Source of the DNA: Gymnopus androsaceus JB14
Lineage: Eukaryota > Basidiomycota > Agaricomycetes > Agaricales > Omphalotaceae
DNA length: 64,000 bases
NCBI GenBank assembly: GCA_009733575.1
Contig: ML769708.1
Location: 1-64,000, forward strand
Reading direction: 5' to 3'
Of the stretch, positions 45,962 to 57,777 are shown piece by piece (position 1 is the stretch's first letter; each line of letters begins with the position of its first letter). The position numbers and the translations under genes are program-made. Below the pieces are notes generated by a model that searched no databases, was not told where the DNA came from, and saw nothing but the letters and a program-made list of their open reading frames with translations.

Positions 45962-47229
45962 ATCCCGTACTGACCCTTCTTGGTAAATATACCAGGAATT
46001 TGGACAGCAGCAGCTGGGCCCGAAATGTTCCGGGTATTTCTTCATATTTTGAGGACCACTACTGCTGCAGGTGTCACGAAGATCACATCCTGGTTGTTGT
46101 TGCCCCTGTCTCACTCATTGGAACGGAAACCGTTGTTCCCAACACCCTCATGCCCAACATTGTCATAGAAGTCACCATCATTCCCGCAACCTCAACAATT
46201 CCGAGGGTTACAATGGTGGCAAATCTAATTAATCCTACTGTTTTACTCCAGTCCCCTCCTTTCTTCTTCTGTTACTCTACTGTTATAATTTAATGGGTTG
46301 CCATATTAATTTCATTTTTGTCACTGTTTCGCCACATGTTGTAGATTATTTATTAATTGAGATGAAAACAGTTTGTTGAGATTATTTGTCAATGTGATCT
46401 GTCTTCCAGATCCCTTCTTGTGAGTATTGTTCCAAACAATCCATTGCTGCTTTGGTTGCATGTGGTTTGTTCGGGTGATTGAGTTGAAATTCTTCAACTA
46501 GTTGTAGGGCACCAGGTATATTTGATAGAGTTTCCCAAGGGATAATTCTACTGAACAACCCTCTTGGCTCAACTCCTATTTAACAACCCAGTTGAGGTCA
46601 CATATGGTCACACATGGTCACATTGAGGTCACATATAACTTTGCCTCAGAACTCAATTTTTTGTGAAGGTCAGAGATTTGCTCTTGGTGCACTGCCCAGG
46701 TGCAGTATTCCTGTTATTGTAGCCTTTAGGGATCTGCACCATAACTGTAAAGTACAGCATTACAGTGCATTTTTATAGGCAGCCATGACCATCCCATACA
46801 ACAATCTAAGGTCCTTTCTGTAGTTACAGCTTGCAGCTTACCATCCATCATATTATAATTTAGTCATACCAATATTGTTGGATTTATTTTTGCCAAGTGC
46901 CATTGCTTGCCACGGCTTCCAATTGGAAACTAGTATCTACTGTATATAAGCCTGCCTGTAGTATGTTGATCCCCCATCTGTTTGCCTCCCTGCCACCACT
47001 ACAAGGCTCAAACAGAATATACTGTTTGACTCTGCCTTTCTCAGATGATACCGTACCCATGTATCCCAACAGATATAGCAATTTATGGCGGGTGATATTA
47101 AATATCCTAGATTTAAATACCAATGTGCACATTCCAGGCTCACTTCAGGTTGCCCCAATTTATATCTTCTTATATAGTCCAAAGTGTAACAATCCAGTTA
47201 CTAGTAGGACTTTAAGCATTGTTGTCCTG
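45962..47229. other. Gene-free stretch
   Basis: Contains a short run of GGTCACATATGGTCACACATGG-like repeats at 46573-46640, otherwise no repeat or gene recognised. Confidence 0.4.
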
Positions 47230-47570
47230 CCCCTCAGCGCTTATGGGTGCATATTTTCCTGCCAAATAATGGGAACTGAGCTTGATAAACCTCGGAAAAA
47301 TCATATAAAATCATCAAAATATTCCAGCAGCGCTACACTGGTGGCCAAAATTGATGCCCCCCCCCTGTGACCTACTGAATTGCCAGATCTTATTCAGTTT
47401 CCATTGAGTACCTGATTTGGGGGGAGCATCAATTTTGGCTGCCAGTGTTCAATGCCCTCCCGGAGCTTATGGGCACTTATTTTGGTGAAAATGTTGGGAA
47501 TTGGGATTGATAAATCTTGTCAAAATAATGAAAAATAATGAAAATATTTACGCATTGTTTGCCAACCTCC
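47230..47570. repeat. Two copies of the dispersed 130-150 bp repeat
   Basis: GCGCTTATGGGTGCATATTT at about 47237 and GGAGCTTATGGGCACTTATT at about 47462 begin two copies that continue with GGGAACTGAGCTTGATAAA / GGGATTGATAAATC and AAAATCAT / AAAATAATGAAAA. Same family as at 23150 and 28725. Confidence 0.5.
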
Positions 47571-47664
47571 CACTGATTATGGCACCTCATGCCCAAATGT
47601 TGTCATGTGACATATGTGTCACTGTCACATTACATATACAGTATACCTTAACCCTAGCTCTTCT

Positions 47665-48030
47665 TAGTTCATGGATTCCATGGAGTAGTATATTCATTAG
47701 TTCATGGAATTCATGGAATTCATGGACTAGTAAATGTACTAGTTCATGGATTCCATGGAGTAGTATATTCATTAGTTCATGGAATTCATGGACTAGTAAA
47801 TGTACTAGTTCATGGAATCCATGGACTATCCAATGTACTAGTTCATGGATTCCATGGAGTAGTATATTCATTAGTTCATGGAATCCATGGACTGGTAATT
47901 GTACTAGTTCATGGATTCCATGGAGCAGTACATTCATTAGCCCATGGAATCCATGGAGCAGTATATTCATTAGTTCATGGAATCCATGGACTAGTACATT
48001 TACTAGTTCATGGATTCCATAGACTACTAT
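47665..48030. repeat. 33-bp satellite array B (about ten units)
   Basis: Unit TAGTTCATGGATTCCATGG.AGTAGTATATTCAT of 33 bases with the palindrome CATGGAATCCATG or CATGGATTCCATG. Because 33 is a multiple of three, long repetitive frames are open on both strands; these are not genes. Units are inverted relative to array A. Flanked by duplicated GGCACCTCATGCC...GTGTCACTGTCACA-type segments at about 47580 and 48103. Confidence 0.78.
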
Positions 48031-48470
48031 ACTATTTCCCTTTAAAAGTTATGTACAGGCTGCAAACCCATCCTATGAATATTTGATTTTTTCACTAATT
48101 ATGGCACCTCATGCCTGACTTTTGTTATGTGACACATGTCACACTGTCACACTGGCACTACTTATACAGTTCACCTTATCCCTAGGTCTCCTTCTGGGAT
48201 CCATCCTCATAGTAATCAAAAGCTTCATTTATAGTTTGTGTGACAGTGTCACATGAGTGCTGATGGGATCAGCAGAGGTACGTTGCTCGGTGTAGATGAG
48301 AAAGTCATCACTGTAATGATCAATCACTATTTCAAAAATTTCAATTTGTACTGTGTGACAGTGTCACATGATTGTTGATGGGATCAGTAGAGATAGGTTG
48401 TCAGATGACTAGATGAGCCCATCATCACTCTCACTATCAATACGTATTTGGTTGCCAATACTAAGGAGAC
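48031..48470. repeat. Duplicated TGTGACAGTGTCACATG segments, no gene
   Basis: 48236-48290 and 48352-48406 are diverged direct copies (TGTGACAGTGTCACATGA, then TGATGGGATCAG.AGA). Each carries the palindrome TGACAGTGTCA. Confidence 0.5.
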
Positions 48471-48943
48471 TGTCACAGATTTCCCTATTCCATTATATCT
48501 TATCTATGACATATTTTATTATCTTATCATAGTGCATTATCTTGACACTTTTATCATTTAGTATAGATGTACATATGCTTCTTAGATACTCTATCAAACC
48601 CTTGCAGGGATGTTATCTCCACCTTGCAGGGCTACTCAACCCTTGCAGGGATGTTATCTCCACCTTGCAGGGTTACCCAACCCTTGTAGAGATGTTATCT
48701 CCATCCCAACAGGGTTGATCTACCCCTTGTTTCAGACCCACATGGATAGGTATCATAGGTCTTATGTAGTAGTGACTGGGGTCCCAGTCCCTTTGTATAT
48801 AAGTAGACTGTTCTGAGCTCAGAGACCTCAGACTCAATAACATCTTCATTGTCTTCATACAAGCACTTCTCTTTCTACACACTCAGCTTAACCTTTGTTG
48901 CCAACCTCCAAATCCATAGCAGGTGAGTAAGGGATTTGTGATA
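48471..48943 (+). repeat. Solo gypsy LTR with perfect 5-bp target duplication
   Basis: Starts TGTCACAGATTTCCCTATT and ends GATTTGTGATA, matching the gypsy LTR at 31711-32225. Flanked by GAGAC on both sides (48466-48470 and 48944-48948), so this is an LTR left by LTR-LTR recombination, not a fragment. Confidence 0.85.
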
Positions 48944-49189
48944 GAGACATGGAATCCAGGACATCTGGAATCCAGAGGTACCAGAGGTCCCGATGCCCTG
49001 GAATCCATGGCCCTGGATATCCTGTGGATTTACTTCATATTGGATACTGGATTGTTACACTTTGGCCTATCTAACATGATATAAGTTGTGGTAGCCTGAA
49101 GTGGAAAAAGAAGTGATCATAAAAGGCTAGTCTATGCTATGAGATACATTTAAAGTTCTACTTCCTGAGAGAGAAAAAAAACTCATACA

Positions 49190-49553
49190 CATCAGGAAAA
49201 ATGGTCTGGGCCTAGGATGACCCCAGGTCACTCAGGCAGTCTAGGCCACCTAGGAATAATGCAAAAACTTTGGACACCTCAGGTATCCTATTCCTCCTAG
49301 GCCTCCTAAGCCTCTTAAGTCTCCTAGGCTCTCTGGGGGCCATCCTGGGCTGTCCTGAGCTGTCCTGAGGCATCCTGGAGCAACCTGAGGCAACCTGAGG
49401 ATACCCTCAGAATTCCTAGGAGGCTTAGGAAGCTTAGGAGACCTAGCAGACCTAGGATAACTGAGGTGTCCAAAGTTTTTGCATTATTCCTAGGTGGCCT
49501 AGGCTGCCTAAGTGACCTGGGGTCATTCTGAGCCCAGACCATTTTTCCTGATG
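49190..49553. mobile_element. CATCAG-ended foldback MITE, copy 3
   Basis: Ends CATCAGGAAAAATGGTCTGG in inverted orientation at both sides; arms share TGCAAAAACTTTGGACACCT. Lies immediately beside the gene remnant that carries the copia insertion. Confidence 0.72.
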
Positions 49554-49669
49554 CACCATCAATATGTTTCCAGGGATTGGTACATCAATCCAATATATAG
49601 CAGGCTGATTCAAAGTTTTGATCATCTCACAAGGCAGATCCCAAGTTGTTTTTGAACTCTGCCCAGTAA
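49554..49669 (-). pseudogene. Distal piece of the Crinkler/RHS-like gene, beyond the copia element
   Basis: About 39 codons open in the same frame as the gene segment that ends at the other copia junction (55728). The two are separated exactly by copia plus one copy of its TAATT duplication. Truncated on the left by the MITE copy 3. Confidence 0.45.
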
Positions 49670-49674
49670 TAATT

Positions 49675-49991
49675 TGTTGCACAGCATATAAGCTAGGAGG
49701 TGCAGTGACTAGCACTGACCAAGTGGTTAAGCTTGTAGAGCAGATAGAGAGAGGTAAAAGACTAGTAGAAGTCGTTGTCATTAGCAGTACTACTGGAGTC
49801 CTTATATACTGTAGTACTGTAATCGTTACATATATGGTAGTATCCTTCTAGTATGTTCTATGTGCATAACCTATGATGTTGTCCATAAAGCTACTTACTA
49901 AGATACTACTGAGGCTGAGTAAGACTACCTCGGTGATGACTGATAGCGTCATATGACCAAGATGATGAGTGATATCATCATACATTCAACA
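49675..49991 (-). repeat. Copia 3' LTR
   Basis: In element orientation TGTTGAATG...GCAACA. Contains the TATATAAGGACTCC box in reverse orientation. About ten differences from the 5' LTR. Confidence 0.9.
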
Positions 49992-50080
49992 CTCCCCCTC
50001 GCTGAGGCCGTCCAGGTAGAATTCCTCATGTGCTTAATAAAGCATGTGAATCTCACCTGAGATCCAGTCTCTTGCAAACT

Positions 50081-53000
50081 TTATTCAAAGTCAGCAACAA
50101 ATTCAATGCCAAGTTGATCTCGGCAACATTTGAATTTAACCCAAGCGAGATTCTTAGTTAAAAGATCCGCAACATTCTGACCCGTTGGAATATAGTAAGG
50201 GATCACAAGTCCTGACTCGGTAGTTTCCCTGATGTGGTGATATCGGACATCAATATGTTTGGTCTGATGATCTTGAGCCTGATTATTGGCCATAAAGATT
50301 GAACCCATGTTATCACCGAGAAGTGGGAATCTGATTTCCCCAAGTCAATTGAGGATCCACCTGATTTGTCTGCAACAGTCACTTAAAGCCATATATTTGG
50401 CTTTGGTGGAAAATAAAGCAACTGTCTTCTGGAGATACGACATCCAGGACACAATTCCCTTGGCCAGTTTGAGAATGTACCCAGTTTGGGATCAACGTGT
50501 ATCTGGATCTGATGTGTGATCAGAATCCGAGTTGGCATAGAAGCCTTCTCCAGAGTTCCCATCATAGACAAGAAAATATTCAGCAGTACCTATAAGGTAG
50601 CGAATAATATAATAAGCCTTGTTCAGATGATCCTGAGAAGGATTTGCTGAATATTGTGACATTTTTGCCACATGGTAGGCTATGTTGGCTCTTGTTCCAA
50701 GCGGCAGATATAACAAGGAGCCAATCACTTGTTGGTACTCCTGGCGTCTTTTGGGATCAACAGGACCATCATATTTAGAAGGCTGATATCCTGCCGGTAG
50801 TGGAGTTTGTGCTACTTTGGCGTTTGTTAATTTAAAGCACTTTATAATCTTTTTAAGATATTCTGACTGATCTAAGGTCAAACGCAGCTTAGATCTGTCA
50901 CGCCGAATGCGCATGCCTAAGAACTCCTGTGCTGCGCCCAAGTCGCAGCACTCCCAATGTTGCATAAATTTGTGCTTCTTGCACATGACAAGTTTTTTGT
51001 CATTTCCCATGAACAATGCATCATCAATATAGATGATTGCAGTTACGGTCTTATTGTTTTCTTTGTAAACATACGCCTGCATCTGAAGCGCAACGTTTGA
51101 AGCCTAGATCCTGGGTCATCGACTTTGTACAAGCGCGCCACCAGGACAAACCAGCTTGCTTCAGGCTGTAAAGAGATCGGCATAATCTCCAAACCTTGCT
51201 GCTATCCTTGACAAAGCCTTCAGGTTGTTCCATATAGATCTCCTCGTCTAATTTGCCATATAGAAAGGCAGTTTTTACATCCAGTGCCTCTAGTTCCCAA
51301 TCTTCTAGGGCAGCTAGTGCAAGTAAGACTCGCACTGTTTCATAGCGGACAACAGGAGAGAACAATTCATCATAATCCACTCCTTCTACTTGAGAATATC
51401 CCCTGGCAACAAGTCTAGATTGTTTCCGACCATCTGACTTGATATCAAAGACCCATCTTTTCTTTATGACATTTCTGTTATTAGGTTGATCAACAATTTC
51501 GAATACCTTTCGCTTAACTAGACTGTCAATTTCTTCTTTGCATTTGTCAAGCCAGGGTTGCTGGTCCTTTACAGGAAGGCGCATTAAATCACGAAACTGC
51601 CAGTTTCGAACCGTTTCCTTATTTTCAGGAGCCTGAGAAAGCAAATAGTCCAGAAAAGCTACTCCTCCTTCATGAGCCAACTGGGAAATATAATCAATGC
51701 TTCTGCATCCATTCATACTTTCTCCCGAATAATTGTTCACAGGTGGGTCAGGAACGGGATTATTTGCTCTAGGCTGTTGCCAAGCAGGTTGCCTTTGCTG
51801 GGAAGGTCCAGCTTCAGGTTGATCACCGTAAATCTGATGATTCCATCTGATATCAGAACCAATATTACGAGATTGACCAGCATTTCGATCAATCTTGGCA
51901 GGAGGTGTATCACCATAAATATTTCCAGGTCTCTGGGTAGGTACTCGTGCTCTTTCAGAGTGCCTTACTATTGGTGCTGGTTCAGGTTCCATTACAGGAT
52001 TAAATGGATTAAGAGGTGGTTGTATAGCACCAGCTCCCCCTTGATCTGCACCATGTTGATCAGGTACTTCTCCGCCACCTCTTACTTCCTCATCTCCTTC
52101 TCCGTTTTCATCATCATTTTGTGGTTCTATTGGAGCAGAAGGATTAGGCAGAGGAGGAAACTCAGGGTCATGATCCTCAACATTATCATCAGGAGTGGAC
52201 CCGGATGGTTCGGAATCCTCTTCAAAATCGTTATCATTAACGTCAACTGTAGGGTTTGATGTTGAGCAGCGTGGAAACCAGCGCTCATCAAATATGGCAT
52301 TGGAAGAAGTCGCAATTGAATTATTATGTGTGCGCATGAATCGATAAGCATTCATTCCTTGTGTATATCCAATAAAAATCATTACTTCTGATCTTGGAGC
52401 TTGCTTGTTTGGGCGAGTCTCCTTCGGACAATACACATATGCAGCACATCCAAAAGTCCGAAATTTGGACACATCAGGCTTCTTCCCGTATCTGATTTCA
52501 TAAGGTGTTTTCCAATTTCTATTTTTATCCCATTGGTGGTGCATAGGTGTCCTGTTATAGACAACATATGCAGTTTGAACACTAAATTCCCATCAGGAAG
52601 GTGGTAAGCAGGCCATGTGCCTCATGGCTTCCGATTTCTCACGGATTGTACGGTTGAATCTTTCGATTCTCCCATTCTGCTGGTGTTTATATGGAGCTGA
52701 TGGTCCCAGTATGATCCCTTTATCATGGCAAATTTGTCTGAAATCCTTAGTGACAAATTTGTTATCAACTCTTATTTGTTTTATCTTGATAGTGTCTTGG
52801 AGGTCCACGAGATTGTAAAATTCCTTGAACGCTTTGAATATGTCAGATTTGGCAGCGAGGAGGTATCCTGAGCCATATGATGAATGATCATCAAGGATAT
52901 TCAGTACATATTTATGCTTATGATACCAAATAGTGGGAAACTCTATAATGTCCATATGGACTAAATCAAAGAGTTTTTCAGCACATTTCTCACTATTGGG

Positions 53001-54794
53001 ATAAGTGCGCTGGGTCATTTCACCCTTAGCGCAACCAGGACATATTTCTTTGTCCTCATTTGGGATATTTACTTTAGGAAAACCACCTGTTGCCTCAGAT
53101 GCATGTTGTAAAACATCTTTTGAAGGATGTCCAAGGCAATGATGCCATATATCATAGTCAATAGTTTTTTGAGCAATCAGATTTTTGGGAATTCTGATAT
53201 TTTTGGGAATAAAATCCTTAAAAAGGTCAATCTTGCTCTTTATTACATTGGTTTTTAACCAATGTAGAGTATCTGACAAGTTCATGGGGTAACATGTCAT
53301 GAAGACCTTATGATTGCTCTTAAACCTAAGTGACATTTTCTTCTCATCAGCATAGGCATAATAGCCACGGCGCAAGATGCTGCCTTGTGAGAGAAGACGA
53401 TATGGTGAATGTGGTTGGTAAAATACTGGTTCCAATTTGGTAATTTGGGTGACATTATTTTCATTGGTATGTTTGATGAGAACAACTCCAGCATGTGTAA
53501 TATAAGTCTTTGACCGCTTATCAGCAGTCTGGATTTCTATTGGTTTTTCTAATTGTTTTAATTCTGTGAAATCCGACTTATATGGCGTGGTATGTATTGA
53601 TGCACCTGAATCTAAGATCCATATATCTTCTTTAGATTTTGTGCTTAAAGCAGCAATCTCATCTTTGACATCAGCAAACAGAATATTATTATTAAAAAAT
53701 ACAAGCAGCAGTAAAAATAAGTCCGAATGGCCATTTTGGCCTTGTGTGATCCGCGCTATTGAATTATTCTGTTGCAATTTTAATGAGTCATGAGATTTTA
53801 GTAAAGAAGAATTAACTTGCCACTGCATGAAGGGGTCCTCATATTCAAACTCCAAAGCTTCCATGGTCTCGAAGGGTTCAGCTTCCATCTGGAAGTCATT
53901 AGGGGCAACAGAAGCTTGAGTAACTTCAACGGACTCAAAAGCCTTCTTTTTCCCTTTGTACTTCTTACCTCCTTGGGATCCACGCTTCTTTCCATTGTTG
54001 GGTTGAGAAGATGAACCAGATTGCTGGCGTTCACCGCGCTGCTTCTTCTGTTTCTTCCAATTGGGATTGAAGCGGTGGTGTTTAATGCCACTGATCTGAG
54101 ATTGAAGGGAGGTTTGCTGCCTGGTGCTGCGACGATTCCATTCATTTTTGATCAAAGTCAAAATGTTGGAAACGTTCCAGTTATTGCCAGTACAAGAGGT
54201 AAGAACCAAAGTCTTGAAACCTTCCCACAAACTAGGAAGAGCTGCAAGATAAAGTAGAACCTGCAAATTACCATTGAGTTTGATGTTTGATTCAGTCAAA
54301 CGCTGAATAATTGAAGTCAGGTTCCCAAGGGCTGGAACTGGATTTTCCCCTTCCCTTACATGGAAGTGGATGGCAGAAAGGAACTCCGAATAAACACCTG
54401 CAATACCAGTTTTACCAAATTGAGCTCTGATAGCTTCCCAAAGTTCTTTGGAATTCCTATCATCACCATTTGCTTTAGTCGCTAGGTGATGGTATTGATA
54501 GGGAATTTTCATGAGGATGGCACCAATGGCTTGCTCATCTGCCTCATTCCAGGCATCAAATTTGGTTTGGTAGTTGGGGTCATCAGATTCATCTGCCGGA
54601 GCCACAGGTTCAGTTTTTGACCCATCAACATAGGGCCAAAGTTTGGCAAACCGGAGATAGGCTTTCATACCAGCAGCCCAAACAGTCTGGTTACTACCAT
54701 CATGCATGGGAACACTGTTGAGACCAGATGTGTTGTTAAGGGTGGAAGATGTGGAAGACATTTCGAAAAAATTGGGTTGATCTGTGAAAGACAA
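50081..54794 (-). pseudogene. Copia gag-pol polyprotein
   Basis: Starts MSFTDQPNFFEMSSTSSTL. Gag core (SVPMHDGSNQTVWAAGMKAY, LWEAIRAQFGKTG) without a clear zinc knuckle; protease WILDSGASIHTT; pre-integrase zinc region DYDIWHHCLGHPS...CPGCAKG; integrase with HMDIIEF, RVDNKFVTKDF and QQNGRIERFNRT. Then, after TGA at 52593-52595, the acidic linker and copia RT (KKRWVFDIKSDGRKQSRLVA, LEALDVKTAFLYGKL). The frame shifts by a 2-base loss near 51075, and the YIDDALFMG active site follows intact. RNase H is interrupted by TGA at 50492-50494 (after DPDTR) and 50345-50347. STKAKYMAL replaces the usual STEAEYMAL, i.e. two Glu-to-Lys changes (G to A), one at an active-site position. Few defects, so the copy is fairly young but dead. 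Confidence 0.9.
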
Positions 54795-55405
54795 CTGATC
54801 AGTAGCTGCTATTATTGAACAGCTATGAAACCCAAATCGCGCTCATGTCGCGTGTCACCTGTACACATGGTAACCAATGATTGCTTTTCCATCATTAGAT
54901 CTCAGCCATTCCATCTGAGCATCTGATGTATCCAAGATCTATCTAAAAAAAATCCTGTATGGCAGATTGAAAGATCTCATGATGAGCAGCAACAATTAAG
55001 TGCGCATCTATCATTTGATGGTTTAAGGGACTTAAGCCATCAGGGGGATTTGTATGTAGATCTATCTAAAAAAGATGTATCATGATAAAAATTTGTACAG
55101 TAATCAATGTGCCGAACAGTTCACATTGATAAGGGAGCTGTGAAGCCTTTAAACCCTTCTTCAGCATACTGGCGGGAGCAATGTAAGCCTTGGCCTGGTA
55201 CCTGGGTTCATGAAAGAAAAGAAGGTACTGTACGTAAATTTTGGGGCTTGGATTCATGCTACAGCCCAAACATCATGACCATCCTACAGCGGTCATCAAT
55301 CACACTCAAAGGCTAGGGACAGCCCTCAAGGTGTACATGAACAGAGCCAAAGGCAACCTGATCATTGTGAAGCACAACAACAAGAGGGACTCGGGGCCCA
55401 TAACC
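54795..55405 (-). other. Copia 5' untranslated leader
   Basis: Between the 5' LTR and gag; no ORF of interest. Holds the duplicated words GATCTATCTAAAAAA at about 54934 and 55060. Confidence 0.5.
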
Positions 55406-55722
55406 TGTTGCGCAGCATATAAGCTAGGAGGCGCAGTGACTAGCACTCACCAAGTGGTTAAGCTTGTAGAGCAGATAGAGAGAGGTAAAAGACTAGTAGA
55501 AGTTGTTGTCATTAGCAGTACTACTGGAGTCCTTATATACTGTAGTACTGTATTCGTTACATATATGGTAGTATCCTTCTAGTATGTTCTATGTGCATGA
55601 CCTATGATGTCATCCATAAAGCTACTTACTAAGATACTACTGAGGCTGAGTAAGACTACCTCGGTGATGACTGATAGCGTCATATGACCAAGATGATGAG
55701 TAATATCATCATACGTTCAACA
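55406..55722 (-). repeat. Copia 5' LTR
   Basis: Same length as the 3' LTR; begins TGTTGAACG in element orientation and carries the same TATATAAGGACTCC box. Confidence 0.9.
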
Positions 55723-55727
55723 TAATT

Positions 55728-57777
55728 CCCATGGGCCTAGCCAACACAAAGCAAACAGTTGGTCTACAGTTGTAATTTGACTCCACCTCCCTTATAATGT
55801 TAAGAACTAGGGCTGGGCCCTTCAGAAAAAAGTTGCTTTCTTTCTTCAATGTGGTGGTGATCTGTATGAAATACACAGTGTATGCAACCTTGTCTGCGTC
55901 CTTGGCTTCTATTAAAAAGAAGGCATCAATGAGAGGGGTTGTTGTACATCCACAGTAGTAGTAGTCCGACTCAATATGCTCAGGAGCAGAGAGCAAGAAA
56001 GGAAGAGTTGCCATCCCACTAGAACTAGAAAGAACCATTGGTGGGCCTGCAATATATGTATAGCGGACATATTTGCCACTACTATAGTTCGTGTCCTTCT
56101 GCAATGGGAAGAGTTTTATCTTTTTGAGAGTAGGGAGGACAGTGTGTGCAACTCCTTCGAAGGTGTTACCTGCCATAATACAAGTTGCAGGGTTCTGCAT
56201 GGCAATCTTTAGAACCTCTTTGAGCTCTGCCTAGTTGGAAGTGTTCAGCCATTCCATGAAGAGGTCTTGTGCAGCCTGGGTTTTGAACTGAGTATGGAAT
56301 TTTGTTTTTTGGAGGTCAGATGATGGTTGCAATTGAGGCTGCATGAACACTCAATGGGATACCCCATGCAAAGACAATTCTGATTGATTGATTGCTGAAA
56401 CAAGACCTGCTGAGAGGTTCTTCATGCAAAAAAACAGCTCCCTGGATTTTAGAAATATATTTGTTGCCTGCAGAGGGTCCTCCTGTGAGGATTCATTAGC
56501 ATCCATACAGTGCATGAGCCCCAATGTAAAAAGAAAATACCGAGAACTAAGTTCCCCATAAGATGATATACATATTGAGGGACCCAACCAATATGTCGCA
56601 CAGCTGCTGCCACAAGCATCGCTATCAACCTCTCCTCTGCATCCAAAGCAGTGAGGTTGTTGTTATCCTATTCTTCAAGACAATAAGGAAGAGGAAACTC
56701 AGCCTCCATGTGGGAAGAAGGCCGGATCTGGAGATTGAGATTCATAACATGTCCATTGAGATTCAGAAGATGATTGAGCAAACTCAAATGATGTCTGACC
56801 ATCTGATACGTTGCATGTAATTCAAAGCTGTAGACGCCATAAATATCATGGTGGGTCACGCAATGCATGGAACACTTACCCTTTTCTAAGTTCAAGCCAA
56901 TCCCAAGTTTGCATACCCCACATAAAAGGGTCTCTCCTCTTTATGAAGCCATCCATTCAAAACTGATCAGGTGATGAAGCAAAGACGGGAAGTAGATCAT
57001 TCCATATAAGGTATGGTGGTCCAGATTGTCCATCCCACTATACAAGTGCAATGCAAGAAGGTTTACACATGCTTGGAAACTGATGTAACAAGAAGATTTG
57101 CATAGGCAATTGGGTTGAATTTTGGGGCACTTCAGAGCTGGGGGGCATGTAAGCAGCCCCGTAGTAGAGCAAAAGCACTGCTTTTGGTTGTATAATGAGC
57201 AAGGGCTCAGTAGAATAGTCCAGAAGGAGGCAAATTGCAATATACCAAAGGGAAACACTTACATGTTGAATGATGAGAAACTGTTAATTGACAGACAGTT
57301 AATGTACCAGTTCCAGGTTGCCCTGTAATGATCACACCCTTTCACTGAGGGGGAGGCCTTGTTATGTTCCCAGGAGCAGGCTGAGGCAGGACATTATCCA
57401 GGACATTATCCAACTTGAAGCCAATCTTGATACATTCATATAGATTGGCATAGGACTGTGTAACAAGAATTGTACTGGACAGGTCTGCAAGTGGAAGGAC
57501 CTGATTGAGAATGCTTCCAGAGATTTGCAAATCCAAGCGGTATGGATATTTCTCATTTGTGGGCAAGTATGGCTGGGGGGAACATGGTGGGGTGCAAGAA
57601 AGAGGAGTGCGACACTGAGCTAGTGGATATCAGGCTTGACATTGTGGGATGACATTGTGGGCTTGACATGGTGTGAGACACGCTTGGCCTGGTTATGAAT
57701 GGAGTGTTAGGTCCGATCCCATGGTCTTCTAACAATCTACATGGGTTTTTTGTTAGTCTTTTGTCTTTGGAACACAT
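55728..57777 (-). pseudogene. Crinkler/RHS-like P-loop protein, decayed, interrupted by copia
   Basis: Reading right to left: a variable N-terminal part, LSSTILVTQSYANLYECIKI near 57440, a P-loop-like VIITGQPGTG near 57320 in which the Lys is lost, a long region with many stops (57250-56250), and a conserved-looking C-terminal stretch (55730-56200) with DAFFLIEAKDADKVAYTVYF. The linear order (short N-terminal region, P-loop ATPase, C-terminal nuclease-like domain) matches the fungal Crinkler/RHS-type effector-like proteins described as NTPase plus REase-fold architectures. Role in fungi is unknown. The copia element inserted in the C-terminal exon at 55723-55727, and the frame continues past it at 49669. 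Not functional. The assignment is by overall pattern, moderate. Confidence 0.5.

Larger units (their letters stand above)
49675..55722 (-). mobile_element. Full-length Ty1/copia retrotransposon with LTRs and TSD
   Basis: Two 317-bp direct LTRs (49675-49991, 55406-55722) about 97% identical by eye enclose a copia-order gag-protease-integrase-RT-RNase H region on the minus strand. TAATT occurs at 49670-49674 and 55723-55727 as the target duplication. Polypurine tract GAGGGGGAG lies next to the left (3') LTR. The candidate primer-binding site next to the right (5') LTR reads GGTTATGGGCCCC. Confidence 0.93.

Noticed and set aside
47501..48022. 173-codon repetitive frame (SSWIPWSSIF units) and a 127-codon antisense frame
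   Set aside because: Explained by the 33-bp satellite unit, which keeps all frames open because 33 is divisible by three.
48471..48943. 5' LTR of the gypsy element at 31.7-37.4 kb
   Set aside because: Opposite orientation and its own GAGAC duplication; it is an independent solo LTR.
51672..52259. 195-codon plus-strand frame inside copia
   Set aside because: Antisense of the acidic linker and RT region of the copia polyprotein.
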